DNA from: Desulfobacula sp.
Lineage (GTDB): Bacteria; Desulfobacterota; Desulfobacteria; Desulfobacterales; Desulfobacteraceae
Reading direction: 5' to 3'
Length of the DNA stretch: 64,000 nucleotides
Assembly (NCBI RefSeq): GCF_030145145.1
Contig: NZ_JAQYWD010000014.1
Span: 1-64,000 of the forward strand
Shown here: piece after piece, positions 25,458 to 35,097 of the stretch
Position numbering within the stretch: the stretch's first letter is position 1
How the letters are laid out: every line of letters begins with the position of its first letter
Made by a program: the position numbers and the translations under genes
The notes under the pieces: generated by a model
The model's database searches: none
What the model saw: only the letters and a program-made list of their open reading frames with translations
Told to the model about the DNA's origin: nothing

Positions 25458-27446
25458 TTAACCGGAGGCCACCTTGTTTCTACCGGTTTCTTTTGCCTGG
25501 TAAAGTGCTGTATCGGCCGTTTTGATAAGATCGTCCCGTGTTTTGATATGCGTTTGATATTCACTGACACCAGCGCTCACGGTGAGGGAAAGGCCCGGGA
25601 ACCGGTTCGCCAGGAGTCTGCCCAACTGCTCTATCTCTCTTCGGATCCTTTCGGCATAGACCAGGGCATTTGACAAATTAGTATTGTTCAGGATGATAAT
25701 AAATTCTTCGCCGCCATACCGACCCACATGGTCAAAGGGCCTGGACAGCTTTTTCAGGGTGGTGGCGATCAGTTTAAGGATATTGTCTCCAGCCTGGTGC
25801 CCGAAGGTATCATTGAATTTTTTAAAATAATCCACATCAACCATCACAAGGCAGAGTTTGTTCTTTCCTTCCACAGCTTTTCTGAATGATTTTGCCAGCA
25901 GCTCGTCAATGGCCAGACGGTTCAAAAGGCCTGTGAGACCGTCTTTGAGGGAAATGGCTTTTGCCTCTTTGTAGGTGATGGCATTTTCCATGGCAATGCC
26001 AAGTTCATTGGCCACAATGGCAATGGAGGAGACCACATCCGGTAGAATTGCTTTTTCTGAAGCAATATTGTCCATGCCCAGGATTCCCATGACCTTGTTA
26101 TGACTGCAGAAAGGTACGATGACCATTTCCTTTATATTAAATTCCATCAGGGTCTTTTGTTCCCCTGACGTTCTGCCGGTAATCATCACAGGGACTTTGT
26201 CTCTCAGGCAGTCAACAAACCCACCGGCAGTTTTATCGATGGAAATTTCAATGGACTTGAGGTCCATTCCAGTATCTGAAGCATCAAAAAATTCAATGAC
26301 TTTAAGACTTCTCAGGTTCTTTACTACCTTCATGACATACAGCCGGTTGAACTTGAAATCCTTATAGATGGCCTTCAGTGTCGCCGTGATAATTGCTTTG
26401 GGGTCAAGACTGCGATGGGGTGAGGTGATACTTTCCTTTATCTTCGATACCTCAACGGGTTTGGCCTGCCGGGTCTCTGGATAATAATAGGTCGTATTGA
26501 TGGTGCATAACTGGAGGTTTGCCCTGAGCAGGTTTTCCCGGAACTGGCTGGCGGAAGGAAATGTAAATCCATAAAACCTTGACGTGTTTTCCATTTCCCT
26601 GTCCAACCGGTGGATGATTTTTTTGAAATCAATTGTGGTTAAATCAATATTTTTTTCAACTTCAGGCTGAAGAATCGGTGGCCTGATGATATCAATAGAT
26701 CCCATGCCCTGGGTCCAGGACAGAAAATTTGCAAGGGAAACAATGGATATCAGCAGGGCCTCTTTCTGGGAAAGATCCAGGTGTCCATATCTCCGGTGGT
26801 GGTGGCTTATGGTCAGGGCAAGGGGGGCAGGCAGGTCCCACAGAGAACTGTAATAGGCCCCCAGGTCATCGTGTCCCATGCCCATGAGTTCCCTTTCTTC
26901 CGTTATCAACGGACCTGTATGCTTTGTTACCGTGGCAATGAAATCACCATAATTGACGCGGCCTTGAAGATCAAATAAAATTTTCCCCAAATCATGCAAA
27001 AGCCCGCAGGTATATGCCTCTCCCGGATTTGGATATCCAAGTCCTTCGGCAATGGCCATGCTCAGGGTGGCCACACAAAGGCAGTGTCGCCAGAAAAAGC
27101 GTCTGTCAAATGGCGTTCGGCTTTTTGATTTAACCATTTTTTCAAAAACGGTTATCCCTAAGGAGATTTTTTTCACTTCGTCAAACCCGAGATGGATGGC
27201 AGCTTCAGAAACCGCTGTTATTTTTTTGTTCAGGCCATACAATGAAGCGTTTGCCAGGCCCAGGACCCTGGTTGAAATTCCCGGATCTGTTTCCACGAGT
27301 TTGGAAAGGTCTTCCATGTCGGCATCCGCGTCACTGAAGATTTTCAGTAGTTTGGCCATCACTGGGGGGAAGCTGGGGATCTCTTTGATCTCAAGATTTA
27401 AAACCCGTTTGATGTCAGATTCCAGGGGCAGCATGAGGTTTAGCAT
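25458..27446 (-). CDS. HDOD-GAF-GGDEF signalling protein, probable diguanylate cyclase
   Basis: A 662-residue cytoplasmic protein. Residues about 12-210 are an HDOD domain (EIPSFPPVMAKLLKIFSD, GLLHDLGKILFD, ISHHHRRYGHLDLSQKEA). A GAF-like domain spans about 335-490. The C-terminal GGDEF domain (about 505-660) starts DGLTGLLNRLAIDE and keeps an intact catalytic motif, YGGEEF, so it probably makes cyclic di-GMP. No I-site RxxD is visible at the usual place. The start at 27446 follows AAGGGA; the frame is open further upstream to 27584. Next to the MFS gene but convergent. The ligand of the GAF domain is unknown. Confidence 0.88.
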   Translation of the reverse strand: MLNLMLPLESDIKRVLNLEIKEIPSFPPVMAKLLKIFSDADADMEDLSKLVETDPGISTRVLGLANASLYGLNKKITAVSEAAIHLGFDEVKKISLGITVFEKMVKSKSRTPFDRRFFWRHCLCVATLSMAIAEGLGYPNPGEAYTCGLLHDLGKILFDLQGRVNYGDFIATVTKHTGPLITEERELMGMGHDDLGAYYSSLWDLPAPLALTISHHHRRYGHLDLSQKEALLISIVSLANFLSWTQGMGSIDIIRPPILQPEVEKNIDLTTIDFKKIIHRLDREMENTSRFYGFTFPSASQFRENLLRANLQLCTINTTYYYPETRQAKPVEVSKIKESITSPHRSLDPKAIITATLKAIYKDFKFNRLYVMKVVKNLRSLKVIEFFDASDTGMDLKSIEISIDKTAGGFVDCLRDKVPVMITGRTSGEQKTLMEFNIKEMVIVPFCSHNKVMGILGMDNIASEKAILPDVVSSIAIVANELGIAMENAITYKEAKAISLKDGLTGLLNRLAIDELLAKSFRKAVEGKNKLCLVMVDVDYFKKFNDTFGHQAGDNILKLIATTLKKLSRPFDHVGRYGGEEFIIILNNTNLSNALVYAERIRREIEQLGRLLANRFPGLSLTVSAGVSEYQTHIKTRDDLIKTADTALYQAKETGRNKVASG

Positions 27447-27924
27447 GAGGTTTCCCTTTATTATCGTAACGCCAAAACAATCCATCATGTTCCGGTTAAA
27501 ATATTTGCCAGTTAAAAACTTTTTAAAGTTTAGCATGAACCCTGTCAAATATGCAAGGGGCCTTTTGTTTTCAGCAACGCTCATTATGATTATAACTATC
27601 TTTTTTTATTTGATTTTTTATCACAGCCTGAATATTTAAGGGCAGAAGCCAGCCAAAGTGTCAATACGGCAAGGCCCATTCTCCTAATGAGGTAACTGGT
27701 TTTTTTTTTCGTGATTTTAATGTTTCCATTGCCCATTAAATCTCTTTTTCGCCTTGACTTTCGATATCAAATAAAATAGTCCAATGGGTATGTTTTACTT
27801 TAAAAAATTGCGATATTTTAAAGTAAAAGTCATTGCACAAGTAAAATTGTAAATCAACATCAATTGCCCAAATAAAGATTCAAAGGTTGCGTTACACCCA
27901 ATATAAGCAGGAGGAAACGGATCG
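27447..27924. other. Intergenic region between divergent HDOD-GGDEF and antiporter genes
   Basis: About 480 bp with no convincing gene. It is AT-rich and holds the 13-bp inverted repeat described separately. Promoters for both flanking genes must lie here but no strong sigma-70 or sigma-54 match is clear. AGGAGG at 27909-27914 is the ribosome-binding site of the antiporter. Confidence 0.6.
27793..27828. promoter_or_regulatory. 13-bp perfect inverted repeat upstream of antiporter gene
   Basis: TTTTACTTTAAAA (27793-27805) and TTTTAAAGTAAAA (27816-27828) are exact reverse complements with a 10-bp spacer. It lies 97 bp before the antiporter start. The lack of a trailing T-run and the length of the arms suggest a regulator-binding site rather than a terminator. 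Confidence 0.5.
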
Positions 27925-29436
27925 ATGAAATTGGACAGGTTGGCAGTGCTAATATTCCTAATGGCTTTTCTCGTTTTTTATACACCCGCTGTTGCAAAAG
28001 ACCATTCTGATGGACCCACTCATGACACCATTGAAGCGGCGGGCCATGCTGAAAATGTTTCAAGTCGCACACAGGAAGAGGCCGGTCACGCTCATGTGAA
28101 CCTGGGGGAAAAACTGCCGCTGTACAGTTGTATTCCCTTTGCCGGTATGCTGTTGTCCATTGCCCTGTTACCGTTGATTGCCGGTACTTTCTGGCACCAT
28201 CATTTTGGGAAGATTTCTGCCTTCTGGGCCGCCTGTCTTGCCCTGCCGTTTATCATTGCGTATAAAGGCCTTGCCGTTTATGAAATTTTTCACATTATCC
28301 TGGCAGACTATGTCCCCTTTATTATCCTGCTATGGGCCTTGTTTACCATTTCCGGCGGTATCTTGCTCAAGGGGACATTGAGGGGGACACCCGTTGTGAA
28401 CACAGGGATTATCCTGATCGGTACGATTCTGGCTTCGTGGATGGGCACGACAGGGGCTGCCATGCTTATGATCCGGCCCTTTCTGCGGGCCAATGACTAT
28501 CGAAAGAATAAAACCTTTATGGTCGTATTTTTTATTTTCCTGGTGGCAAATATCGGTGGTGCGCTGACACCGCTGGGTGATCCGCCGTTGTTTCTGGGAT
28601 TTCTTCACGGGGTCAGTTTTTTCTGGACCTTTAAAATTATGCCCCATATGATTACGGCCACCCTTATTCTTTTGATCCTTTATTTTTTGATGGACCTGTA
28701 TCATTACAAAAAGGAAGGGGCCACAGTTCCGGATGATGGCGAGAAAAAACCGCTGAGGCTGGTGGGCACCTACAACTTCTTTTTCCTTGCCGGTGTTGTG
28801 GGAGCTGTTTTGATGAGCGGTCTCCTGGACCTGGGAGAAGTGTCCACCCTGGGGGTTCACAGGGCGGTCCAGGATTGGTTGAGGGATGGCCTTCTCATTG
28901 TTTTTGGGATTTGTTCCCTCTGGGCGACCCCAACGGTTCTTCGAGAGGAAAACGAATTTTCATGGTTTCCCATCATTGAGGTTGCCTATCTGTTTATCGG
29001 TATTTTTATTACCATGATTCCCTGCCTTTTATTGTTGAAAGCAGGACCAGATGGTGAATTCGCATTTCTTATCAACGCAGTAAAAGAACCGGTTCACTAT
29101 TTTTGGGTGACGGGAATGTTATCGGCTTTTCTGGACAATGCGCCCACCTATCTGACCTTTTTCAACACAGCCCTGGGCGGTTTTTATTCCGGCCTTGCAG
29201 AAAGTGATGCCGTTCCCCTGCTGATGACTGAAAATGCGGTTTATCTCCAGGCAATTTCATCTGGGGCTGTCTTTTTTGGTGCCTGCAGTTATATAGGAAA
29301 TGCGCCCAATTTTATGGTGCGATCCATTGCCGCGGAGTCAGGAATTCAAATGCCCAGCTTTTTTGGGTATATCCTGAAGTATTCTTTAATCTTTTTAATC
29401 CCAACCTTTGTTATTGTAACCTTTATTTTCTTTTAA
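27925..29436 (+). CDS. NhaD/CitMHS-type sodium:proton antiporter with His-rich N-terminus
   Basis: A 503-residue transporter of the ion-transporter superfamily, similar to proteins annotated as sodium:proton antiporters or CitMHS_2. It begins with a cleavable-looking hydrophobic segment (LAVLIFLMAFLVFYTPAVA), then a periplasmic stretch rich in His, Asp and Glu (DHSDGPTHDTIEAAGHAE and GHAHV), and then about eleven spans. Family-like motifs are GTTGAAMLMIRP, GGALTPLGDPPLFLG, LSAFLDNAPTYLTFFN and CSYIGNAPNFMV. The His-rich arm might bind metal ions. AGGAGG precedes the start. The following kinase gene starts 50 bp later. The substrate (Na+/H+ or an organic anion) is inferred. Confidence 0.8.
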   Translation: MKLDRLAVLIFLMAFLVFYTPAVAKDHSDGPTHDTIEAAGHAENVSSRTQEEAGHAHVNLGEKLPLYSCIPFAGMLLSIALLPLIAGTFWHHHFGKISAFWAACLALPFIIAYKGLAVYEIFHIILADYVPFIILLWALFTISGGILLKGTLRGTPVVNTGIILIGTILASWMGTTGAAMLMIRPFLRANDYRKNKTFMVVFFIFLVANIGGALTPLGDPPLFLGFLHGVSFFWTFKIMPHMITATLILLILYFLMDLYHYKKEGATVPDDGEKKPLRLVGTYNFFFLAGVVGAVLMSGLLDLGEVSTLGVHRAVQDWLRDGLLIVFGICSLWATPTVLREENEFSWFPIIEVAYLFIGIFITMIPCLLLLKAGPDGEFAFLINAVKEPVHYFWVTGMLSAFLDNAPTYLTFFNTALGGFYSGLAESDAVPLLMTENAVYLQAISSGAVFFGACSYIGNAPNFMVRSIAAESGIQMPSFFGYILKYSLIFLIPTFVIVTFIFF

Positions 29437-29485
29437 TATACTGGTTTCAGAGGAATTAACCCCTTGAAAAGGAGTCACGCAGTCA

Positions 29486-31564
29486 ATGAACATCAATCTT
29501 AAAGGATTAAAGATCGCCATAATCGGAGGAAACAGCCCGTGCAAGGAAATTCTTGAAATTTTACTGGGGCCGGATTTAAAAGAATTGGCTCCCCAGGTCC
29601 TGGTGGTTGCAGATACCCTGACCCAGGCCGAAGGGATCAAATATGCCAATAAATTAGGGGTCCCGACCACCACGGATTATGGTGAAGTGTGCAAGCTTGA
29701 GGGGATTGATGTTATTTTAAAATTAAAGAATGATGAAATGTTGAGCTGTATACTGGAAAAGGTCAATACAGAGCGCGTCAGTATTATTGATCTTGGCACC
29801 TATCGCGCCATGGTCTTTTTGAATTTTTTAAAGGCAGAAGAAGAAAAAAATAGGATTAAAAGACGAATTCAGTCAGAAGAGATCGATAAACAGGAAGTGT
29901 CACACTTGTTTGATCAGTTTTCAACAAAAATTCAAGAGAATGCCGAGGAGGAGAACCAGTACCTGAAGCTTGAAAGAGAAGACCTGCTTGAGATGGAAAA
30001 AGAGATGTCCCAGATCATTCAGGGCAGTATGATTCCAACGTTCATCATCAGCAACGAACATATTATTACGCATTGGAACAGGGCCTGTGAAGAACTGACC
30101 GGACACAATGCCTATGAATTGGTGGGAACGGATCGGCAGTGGGTCCCGTTCAGGTCTGCCAAGAGACCGACCATGGCAGATGTGATTGTGGGCGGAATGT
30201 CAGAACAAGAGGTGTCAAAATATTATGGTTCCGCGTGGAGAAAATCGGGATTGATAAAAGAGGCATATGAAGCCGAAGAGTTTTTCCCGCATCTCGGGGA
30301 AGATGGTAAATGGATTTTTTTTACTGCTGCCCCCATAAAGTCACCGGATGGCAAGGTGATTGGGGCCATAGAGACCTTAAAAGATATTACCGAAGATAAA
30401 AAAGCCCAGGAAGAACTGGAACTGCAGGACCAGGAGCTTTCCACACTCTATGAAAAATATAAAAAATCAGAAGAAAAATATCGGTCTCTGTTTAACAACA
30501 ACCCAAACCCCATCTTTATTATCGACCGCCAGACACTTGAGATTCTGGATGTGAATCATCGTGTGGAAGAAGATTATGGGTATGTGAAAACAGAACTTTT
30601 AGGGACCCCTTTTCTGGACATGGGTGACAGGTCCGATGAAACCATCAAAGAAGGTCTTGAGACACTTTCTGAAAAAAAATACATTCTGTTTACCAAAAAA
30701 AAGCATTTCAAGAAAAATAAGACCTCCTTTTTTGTGAATGTCAAGGTTGTGAATGCGACTTACAGTCATCGGGATGTTTTAATCGCATCAGCAACAGATA
30801 TCACCGAGAGTGTTGAAAAAGAAACCCAGCTGATCCAGGCAGGGAAACTGGCGACCCTGGGCACCATGGCCGCCGGCATGGCCCATGAGATCAACCAGCC
30901 GCTGAATGTGATACAGATTTGTTCTGATCTGATCTTGAAAATGATTAAAAAAGGACTGACCATACCTGAGGATGAACTGGTGATGATGGCCAATGATATT
31001 ATTGATAATGTTGCCCGGGCATCCGGAGTTATAAAGCATGTCAGGGATTTTGCAAGGCAGTCTGAAAGGGATCTTAAAAAAATGATCATCAATGATCCCA
31101 TCAATGATGTGTTCAAAATACTGGGACATCAATTGACCGTTCATTCCATTAAAGTCAAGCTTGAACTGGATCCTGAAATTCCTGAAATTCGTGCAGAGCA
31201 TAATCGTCTGGAACAGGTGTTTATTAATCTGGTGACCAATGCCATTGATTCCATGGATGAAAAAGCAGAAAAAGCAGGTGCCCCAGTGGAAAAAATACTT
31301 GAGATCAAAACCTATGCTGAAGACAGCTGGGTTATCACCAAGGTGTCTGATACCGGTATCGGCATGACCGATGACGTGAAAAGAAAGATATTTGAACCCT
31401 TTTTCACGACAAAAGAGACAGGTAAGGGAACCGGCCTTGGAACCAGCATCAGTTTTGGAATTATAAAAGATTATAATGGAACCATTGATATACAGAGCGA
31501 ATTGGGTAAAGGAGCCACATTTATAGTCAAACTTCCGGCGATTGAACAAGGGAATCCGTTATGA
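29486..31564 (+). CDS. Histidine kinase with Rossmann-like N-terminus and two PAS domains
   Basis: A 692-residue soluble kinase. Residues about 1-110 (LKIAIIGGNSPCKEILEILL through SIIDLGTYRAMVF) look like a Rossmann or nucleotide-binding fold in place of a usual sensor. A coiled coil (110-170) leads to PAS1 (about 172-310) and PAS2 (about 330-445). The kinase core has the phospho-His in GMAHEINQPLNVIQ, then the N box INLVTNAIDSM, DTGIGMT and GKGTGLGTSI. The start has AAAGGAG 10 bases upstream. Its end overlaps the next gene by four bases (ATGA). It forms an operon with a REC-PAS kinase, a receiver and a tandem USP. Confidence 0.88.
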   Translation: MNINLKGLKIAIIGGNSPCKEILEILLGPDLKELAPQVLVVADTLTQAEGIKYANKLGVPTTTDYGEVCKLEGIDVILKLKNDEMLSCILEKVNTERVSIIDLGTYRAMVFLNFLKAEEEKNRIKRRIQSEEIDKQEVSHLFDQFSTKIQENAEEENQYLKLEREDLLEMEKEMSQIIQGSMIPTFIISNEHIITHWNRACEELTGHNAYELVGTDRQWVPFRSAKRPTMADVIVGGMSEQEVSKYYGSAWRKSGLIKEAYEAEEFFPHLGEDGKWIFFTAAPIKSPDGKVIGAIETLKDITEDKKAQEELELQDQELSTLYEKYKKSEEKYRSLFNNNPNPIFIIDRQTLEILDVNHRVEEDYGYVKTELLGTPFLDMGDRSDETIKEGLETLSEKKYILFTKKKHFKKNKTSFFVNVKVVNATYSHRDVLIASATDITESVEKETQLIQAGKLATLGTMAAGMAHEINQPLNVIQICSDLILKMIKKGLTIPEDELVMMANDIIDNVARASGVIKHVRDFARQSERDLKKMIINDPINDVFKILGHQLTVHSIKVKLELDPEIPEIRAEHNRLEQVFINLVTNAIDSMDEKAEKAGAPVEKILEIKTYAEDSWVITKVSDTGIGMTDDVKRKIFEPFFTTKETGKGTGLGTSISFGIIKDYNGTIDIQSELGKGATFIVKLPAIEQGNPL

Positions 31565-33096
31565 CAGCCAATAAAATATTAATTGTTGATGATGAAGAGA
31601 TCATTGTCCGCTTACTCTCCATGTCCCTTCGAAGTGATGGGTATGAAACGGTTACAGCCAATAGTGGCGAGCAGGGACTGGCAGTTTTTAAATCTGAATC
31701 GCCTGATATCGTGGTCACGGATATAAAAATGCCGGGTATGGATGGGCTTGAGTTGTTAAAGCAGATTAAGGAAATTGATCCTGAAAAAGAAGTGATCATT
31801 GTAACCGGGCATGGTGATATTGATTCAACCATCACGGCACTTCAGCGGGGGGCCAGCGATTTTATCAATAAACCGGTGCGGGATGAGGCGCTTGCCATTG
31901 CCCTTGAACGGGCAAAAGCAAAGATTGCCATTCGAAAAAAGCTGGAAGAATATACTGAAAATCTTGAAATTAAAATTGCGGAGGCCACCGAGGAAATCCG
32001 GCGAAAATCAAATTTTCAGCGGCTGTTAATTAAAAGCTCCAACGATGCCATTGTTGCCTTTAACCATGACTGGAAGGTGGTTGTTTTCAATCCGGCAGCC
32101 GCAAGAATGTTTGGCGAAACAGCAAAAGACGTCAGGAACAAGATGACCATTGATGACCTTTATTCGCCTGAAATCGTAAAAATTTTTAAACATCAGGCAA
32201 CAACTGAGATAGAGCGGGGTACATTTCCATGGAAAGAACATATCCTGCACACTAAGGACGACCGGCAAATTCCCATTCGGTATGCCAGCAATGTGCTCCA
32301 TGAACAAGGTGAATTTATGGGAACCGTTACTTTTTTCCAGGATTTGACGGAAATTAAACGCCTGGAAAAGGAACTGGTACAGTCGGAACGCCTGGCTGCT
32401 GTTGGACAGACCGTAAGTGGTCTTGCTCACTATGTAAAAAATATTCTCATTGGGCTTAAAGGCGGCAGTTATGTGGTTGATGTGGGAATTCAAAAAAATA
32501 ATACAGAGAAATTTAAAACCGGTTGGGAAACCATCAAGAGAAATATCAAGAGAGTGGGGGACCTGACCCAGGATCTGTTAACGTATTCCAAAGAGAGGGA
32601 ACCGGAATTTGAAGTGTGTTCACCCAATGATATTGTGGAAGAAGTCATTGATCTGGTCATAGATATGGCTGGATTAAAGGGCATCCTTGTTTCAAAAGAA
32701 CTGGACCCTGACATTGGTGACATTATAGCGGATTTTCAAACCATTCACCGCTCTTTGCTTAACTTAGTAACGAATGCCATTGATGCGTGTCTTGAAGATG
32801 AAGATACGTCCAAAAAGCATGAAATAAAGATTAAAACTTACAAAGATAAAAATGATTACGTTTGTTTTGAAGTGAAAGACAATGGCTGTGGCATGGACAA
32901 AAAAACACAACGGCAGTTGTTTAACCCCATGTTCAGTTCTAAAGGGGGAAAGGGAACAGGACTGGGGCTCCTTGTTACGGGAAAGCTCATAGAAGAGCAC
33001 AAAGGCATAATAGAAACCCAAACCAGTCCGGGAGATGGCAGTACGTTTACGATTAAACTTCCCTATGAACGATCAAACACGGTTGAAATAAATTGA
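31561..33096 (+). CDS. REC-PAS histidine kinase
   Basis: A 511-residue soluble protein with an N-terminal receiver (1-120; IVDDEE, acceptor Asp in VVTDIKMPGMDG near 53, VTGHGD, Lys in FINKPV), a short coiled coil, PAS (about 155-270) and a kinase core. The phospho-His is in VSGLAHYVKNILIG, near 288; HATPase shows LNLVTNAIDAC, DNGCGMD and GKGTGLGLL. Such proteins can be phosphorylated by an upstream kinase, here probably the overlapping upstream gene product, and pass the signal on. Overlap ATGA with the upstream gene. Next comes the receiver at 33113, 16 bp away. Confidence 0.9.
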   Translation: MTANKILIVDDEEIIVRLLSMSLRSDGYETVTANSGEQGLAVFKSESPDIVVTDIKMPGMDGLELLKQIKEIDPEKEVIIVTGHGDIDSTITALQRGASDFINKPVRDEALAIALERAKAKIAIRKKLEEYTENLEIKIAEATEEIRRKSNFQRLLIKSSNDAIVAFNHDWKVVVFNPAAARMFGETAKDVRNKMTIDDLYSPEIVKIFKHQATTEIERGTFPWKEHILHTKDDRQIPIRYASNVLHEQGEFMGTVTFFQDLTEIKRLEKELVQSERLAAVGQTVSGLAHYVKNILIGLKGGSYVVDVGIQKNNTEKFKTGWETIKRNIKRVGDLTQDLLTYSKEREPEFEVCSPNDIVEEVIDLVIDMAGLKGILVSKELDPDIGDIIADFQTIHRSLLNLVTNAIDACLEDEDTSKKHEIKIKTYKDKNDYVCFEVKDNGCGMDKKTQRQLFNPMFSSKGGKGTGLGLLVTGKLIEEHKGIIETQTSPGDGSTFTIKLPYERSNTVEIN

Positions 33097-33112
33097 CCAA
33101 GGAGGATACATT

Positions 33113-33505
33113 ATGAGTAAAAAGGTTCTTGTGGTGGATGATGATCCGGATGTCCGATCATTTGTTGTCACAGTTCTGGAAGAAAATCAGTATATACCTT
33201 TGGTCGCTCAAGATGGTGTAGAAGGTTTTGAAATGATCGAAAAACAAAAGCCGGACCTGGTGATCCTGGATGTGCTGATGCCCAGGGGAAGCGGGATTCG
33301 ATTATATCGTAAGCTGAAAACAGATGAGACTCTTAACCAGATTCCCATTATCATGTTCACAGGGATCGCTCTTCGATCGTTCCTGAAATCCCAAAAAGCA
33401 TTGGATGAATTTAATGGCGGCGAGATTCCCAGACCTGATATCTATCTGGAAAAGCCGGTTGAACCAGAAGAGTTGGTTGCGGCAATCAAAAAAAAACTGG
33501 GATAA
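33113..33505 (+). CDS. Single-domain response regulator
   Basis: A 130-residue receiver. It has VVDDDPD, acceptor Asp in LVILDVLMPRGSG, the Thr in MFTGIA and the Lys in YLEKPVEP. There is a longer than normal beta4-alpha4 loop (SFLKSQKALDEFNGGEIPRPD), as in a receiver class common in sulfate reducers. No output domain. AAGGAGG lies nine bases before the start. It is the third gene of the kinase-kinase-receiver-USP operon. Confidence 0.9.
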   Translation: MSKKVLVVDDDPDVRSFVVTVLEENQYIPLVAQDGVEGFEMIEKQKPDLVILDVLMPRGSGIRLYRKLKTDETLNQIPIIMFTGIALRSFLKSQKALDEFNGGEIPRPDIYLEKPVEPEELVAAIKKKLG

Positions 33506-33538
33506 TCAATTAACATAACCATTGAAAGTGGAGACAGT

Positions 33539-34420
33539 ATGGAGATAAAAAAGTTACTTTTTGTGACGAAGTTTGAGGACCTTTGTTATAGTGCGCTGAA
33601 TTCTTTATTGGCCCTCAGAAGAGCCGCACTGGAGCACGTTATTTTTTTAAATGTCATTGAAAGAGACAAAGTGGCGATGAAAAGAGGGGTCGGATACCTT
33701 AAAGAAGAGGAGGTCAAGTTAAAGGAAACAGCCAATATCCGGTTTATTGACTGGGCCGAGAATTTGTTTGAAATGGGCCTGGAAGTGGGTGCGTACATGG
33801 AAGTTTCCAGCCTTATCCCTGAAATTCTTCGGGTGGTTGAAATAGAAACCCCTGACCTGATTGTCATCGGGCATTCCCACAAAGGTCCCCTGGAACAATT
33901 GTATGCCGGTTCTGATGTCACGGAATTAATCCGGCGGACCCAAGTGCCGATTCTTGTCTTCAAACACATGATGGAAGATAATATTGTGCCTGAAAAATTG
34001 TTTGATCGGCTGTTGTTTGCTACCAATTGGTCTGACACCTGTCCCAAGGCGGTTGACTATATAAAAGGCATGAAAAATGCCATTGGTGAACTCCATATCA
34101 TGCATGTGGTAAAGGATAGTGCCCTGAAAAGCAGGGATACCCACGAAGTTCAGAAAGTCAGGAAGGCGGAACGGAAAAAACTGGATGATCTGTGTGATGA
34201 ACTGGAAGAATCGGGCATCAATGCCAGGGCCCATGTATATGTCGGTGATCCTCAACGGGAAATTGAAAAAGCGGCCAAAGAATACCAGGCCAGTATGATT
34301 ATCCTGGGTTCCAGTGAGAAAGCGGCTGTCCTGGAGCGATGGGTGGGGTCCATTTCAAAAAATATTGCCGATAAATCCATTTTTCCCTGCCTCCTTATTC
34401 CTGGTGAAAAAAATATTTAA
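33539..34420 (+). CDS. Tandem universal stress protein
   Basis: A 293-residue protein with two UspA domains. Domain 1 (about 1-142) has IVIGHSHKGPLEQLYAGSD and domain 2 (about 155-293) has IILGSSEKAAVLERWVGSI. Both carry the G-x-S/H loop and a following GS, so nucleotide binding is possible. Unlike typical USPs, the beginning reads KKLLFVTKFEDLCYSALNSL rather than VDFS, a mild divergence. It starts with GGAG upstream and lies 33 bp after the receiver, closing the kinase operon. Confidence 0.85.
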   Translation: MEIKKLLFVTKFEDLCYSALNSLLALRRAALEHVIFLNVIERDKVAMKRGVGYLKEEEVKLKETANIRFIDWAENLFEMGLEVGAYMEVSSLIPEILRVVEIETPDLIVIGHSHKGPLEQLYAGSDVTELIRRTQVPILVFKHMMEDNIVPEKLFDRLLFATNWSDTCPKAVDYIKGMKNAIGELHIMHVVKDSALKSRDTHEVQKVRKAERKKLDDLCDELEESGINARAHVYVGDPQREIEKAAKEYQASMIILGSSEKAAVLERWVGSISKNIADKSIFPCLLIPGEKNI

Positions 34421-34471
34421 CCATTGTCTGTTCGAAAAATACACGTACAATTTAAATAAAACCCTGACCTG

Positions 34472-34496
34472 ACTATTCCACTGAATGTGGAATAGT
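34472..34496. promoter_or_regulatory. 10-bp perfect inverted repeat before response regulator
   Basis: ACTATTCCAC (34472-34481), spacer TGAAT, GTGGAATAGT (34487-34496). A related half-site TATTCCACA follows at about 34519. It is between the USP and the receiver/Mrp operon. No T-run follows, so an operator is favoured over a terminator. Confidence 0.5.
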
Positions 34497-34573
34497 TATT
34501 GACTCAGAATCATAGTTTTGATATTCCACAAACTGGTTTGGAATTAGAAGCATAACTTATTTAAGGATAAATT

Positions 34574-35047
34574 ATGAAACTCCTATTCATAGATGATGAA
34601 CAAACTTTTCTAAAGTATCTCGCCAAGCGGCTTGCTCTTGATGGATTCACCGTTAAAACAACTTTCTCCGGGGAAGAAGGCGTTGAAGTGGCTTCAAAGG
34701 AGGATTTCGATGTGGCTGTTGTGGATTTGCAGATGCCGGGCATTGATGGGATCGAAGTCCAGAAACACCTCAAGGATCTACAGCCGGATTTGCCCTGCAT
34801 CGTTCTGACCGGGCATGGAAGCGTTGAAAACGCCCTGGAAAGCGGTAAATATAATGCATTTAAATTTTTATCAAAGCCCGTGGATATGGATACCCTCATT
34901 GAAACCATAAATGCGGCATATGATTTCAGAGTCCAGAAGGAAAGACTCACTTCCGGGGCGGATGGCTCCCAGACAGGAAAAAAGAAGGATGGGGCATTAA
35001 GTAAACTGTATGGAAAGTTCCGCAAGTTGTATGGCGTTGAAAAATAG
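34574..35047 (+). CDS. Response regulator with basic C-terminal tail, upstream of Mrp genes
   Basis: A 157-residue protein. Residues 1-120 are a receiver: LFIDDEQ, acceptor Asp in VAVVDLQMPGIDG, LTGHGSV, Lys in FLSKPVD. The last 35 residues are a basic tail (SQTGKKKDGALSKLYGKFRKLYG), which is not a known DNA-binding domain. AAGGA is ten bases upstream of the start. It lies 50 bp before mnhE, in the same direction. The basic tail could bind membrane or nucleic acid; this is inference. Confidence 0.85.
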   Translation: MKLLFIDDEQTFLKYLAKRLALDGFTVKTTFSGEEGVEVASKEDFDVAVVDLQMPGIDGIEVQKHLKDLQPDLPCIVLTGHGSVENALESGKYNAFKFLSKPVDMDTLIETINAAYDFRVQKERLTSGADGSQTGKKKDGALSKLYGKFRKLYGVEK

Positions 35048-35097
35048 GGTGTTTTAAAGCATTTCATTTCAATTTTTTTTGGAAGGAGGTTCATTCT

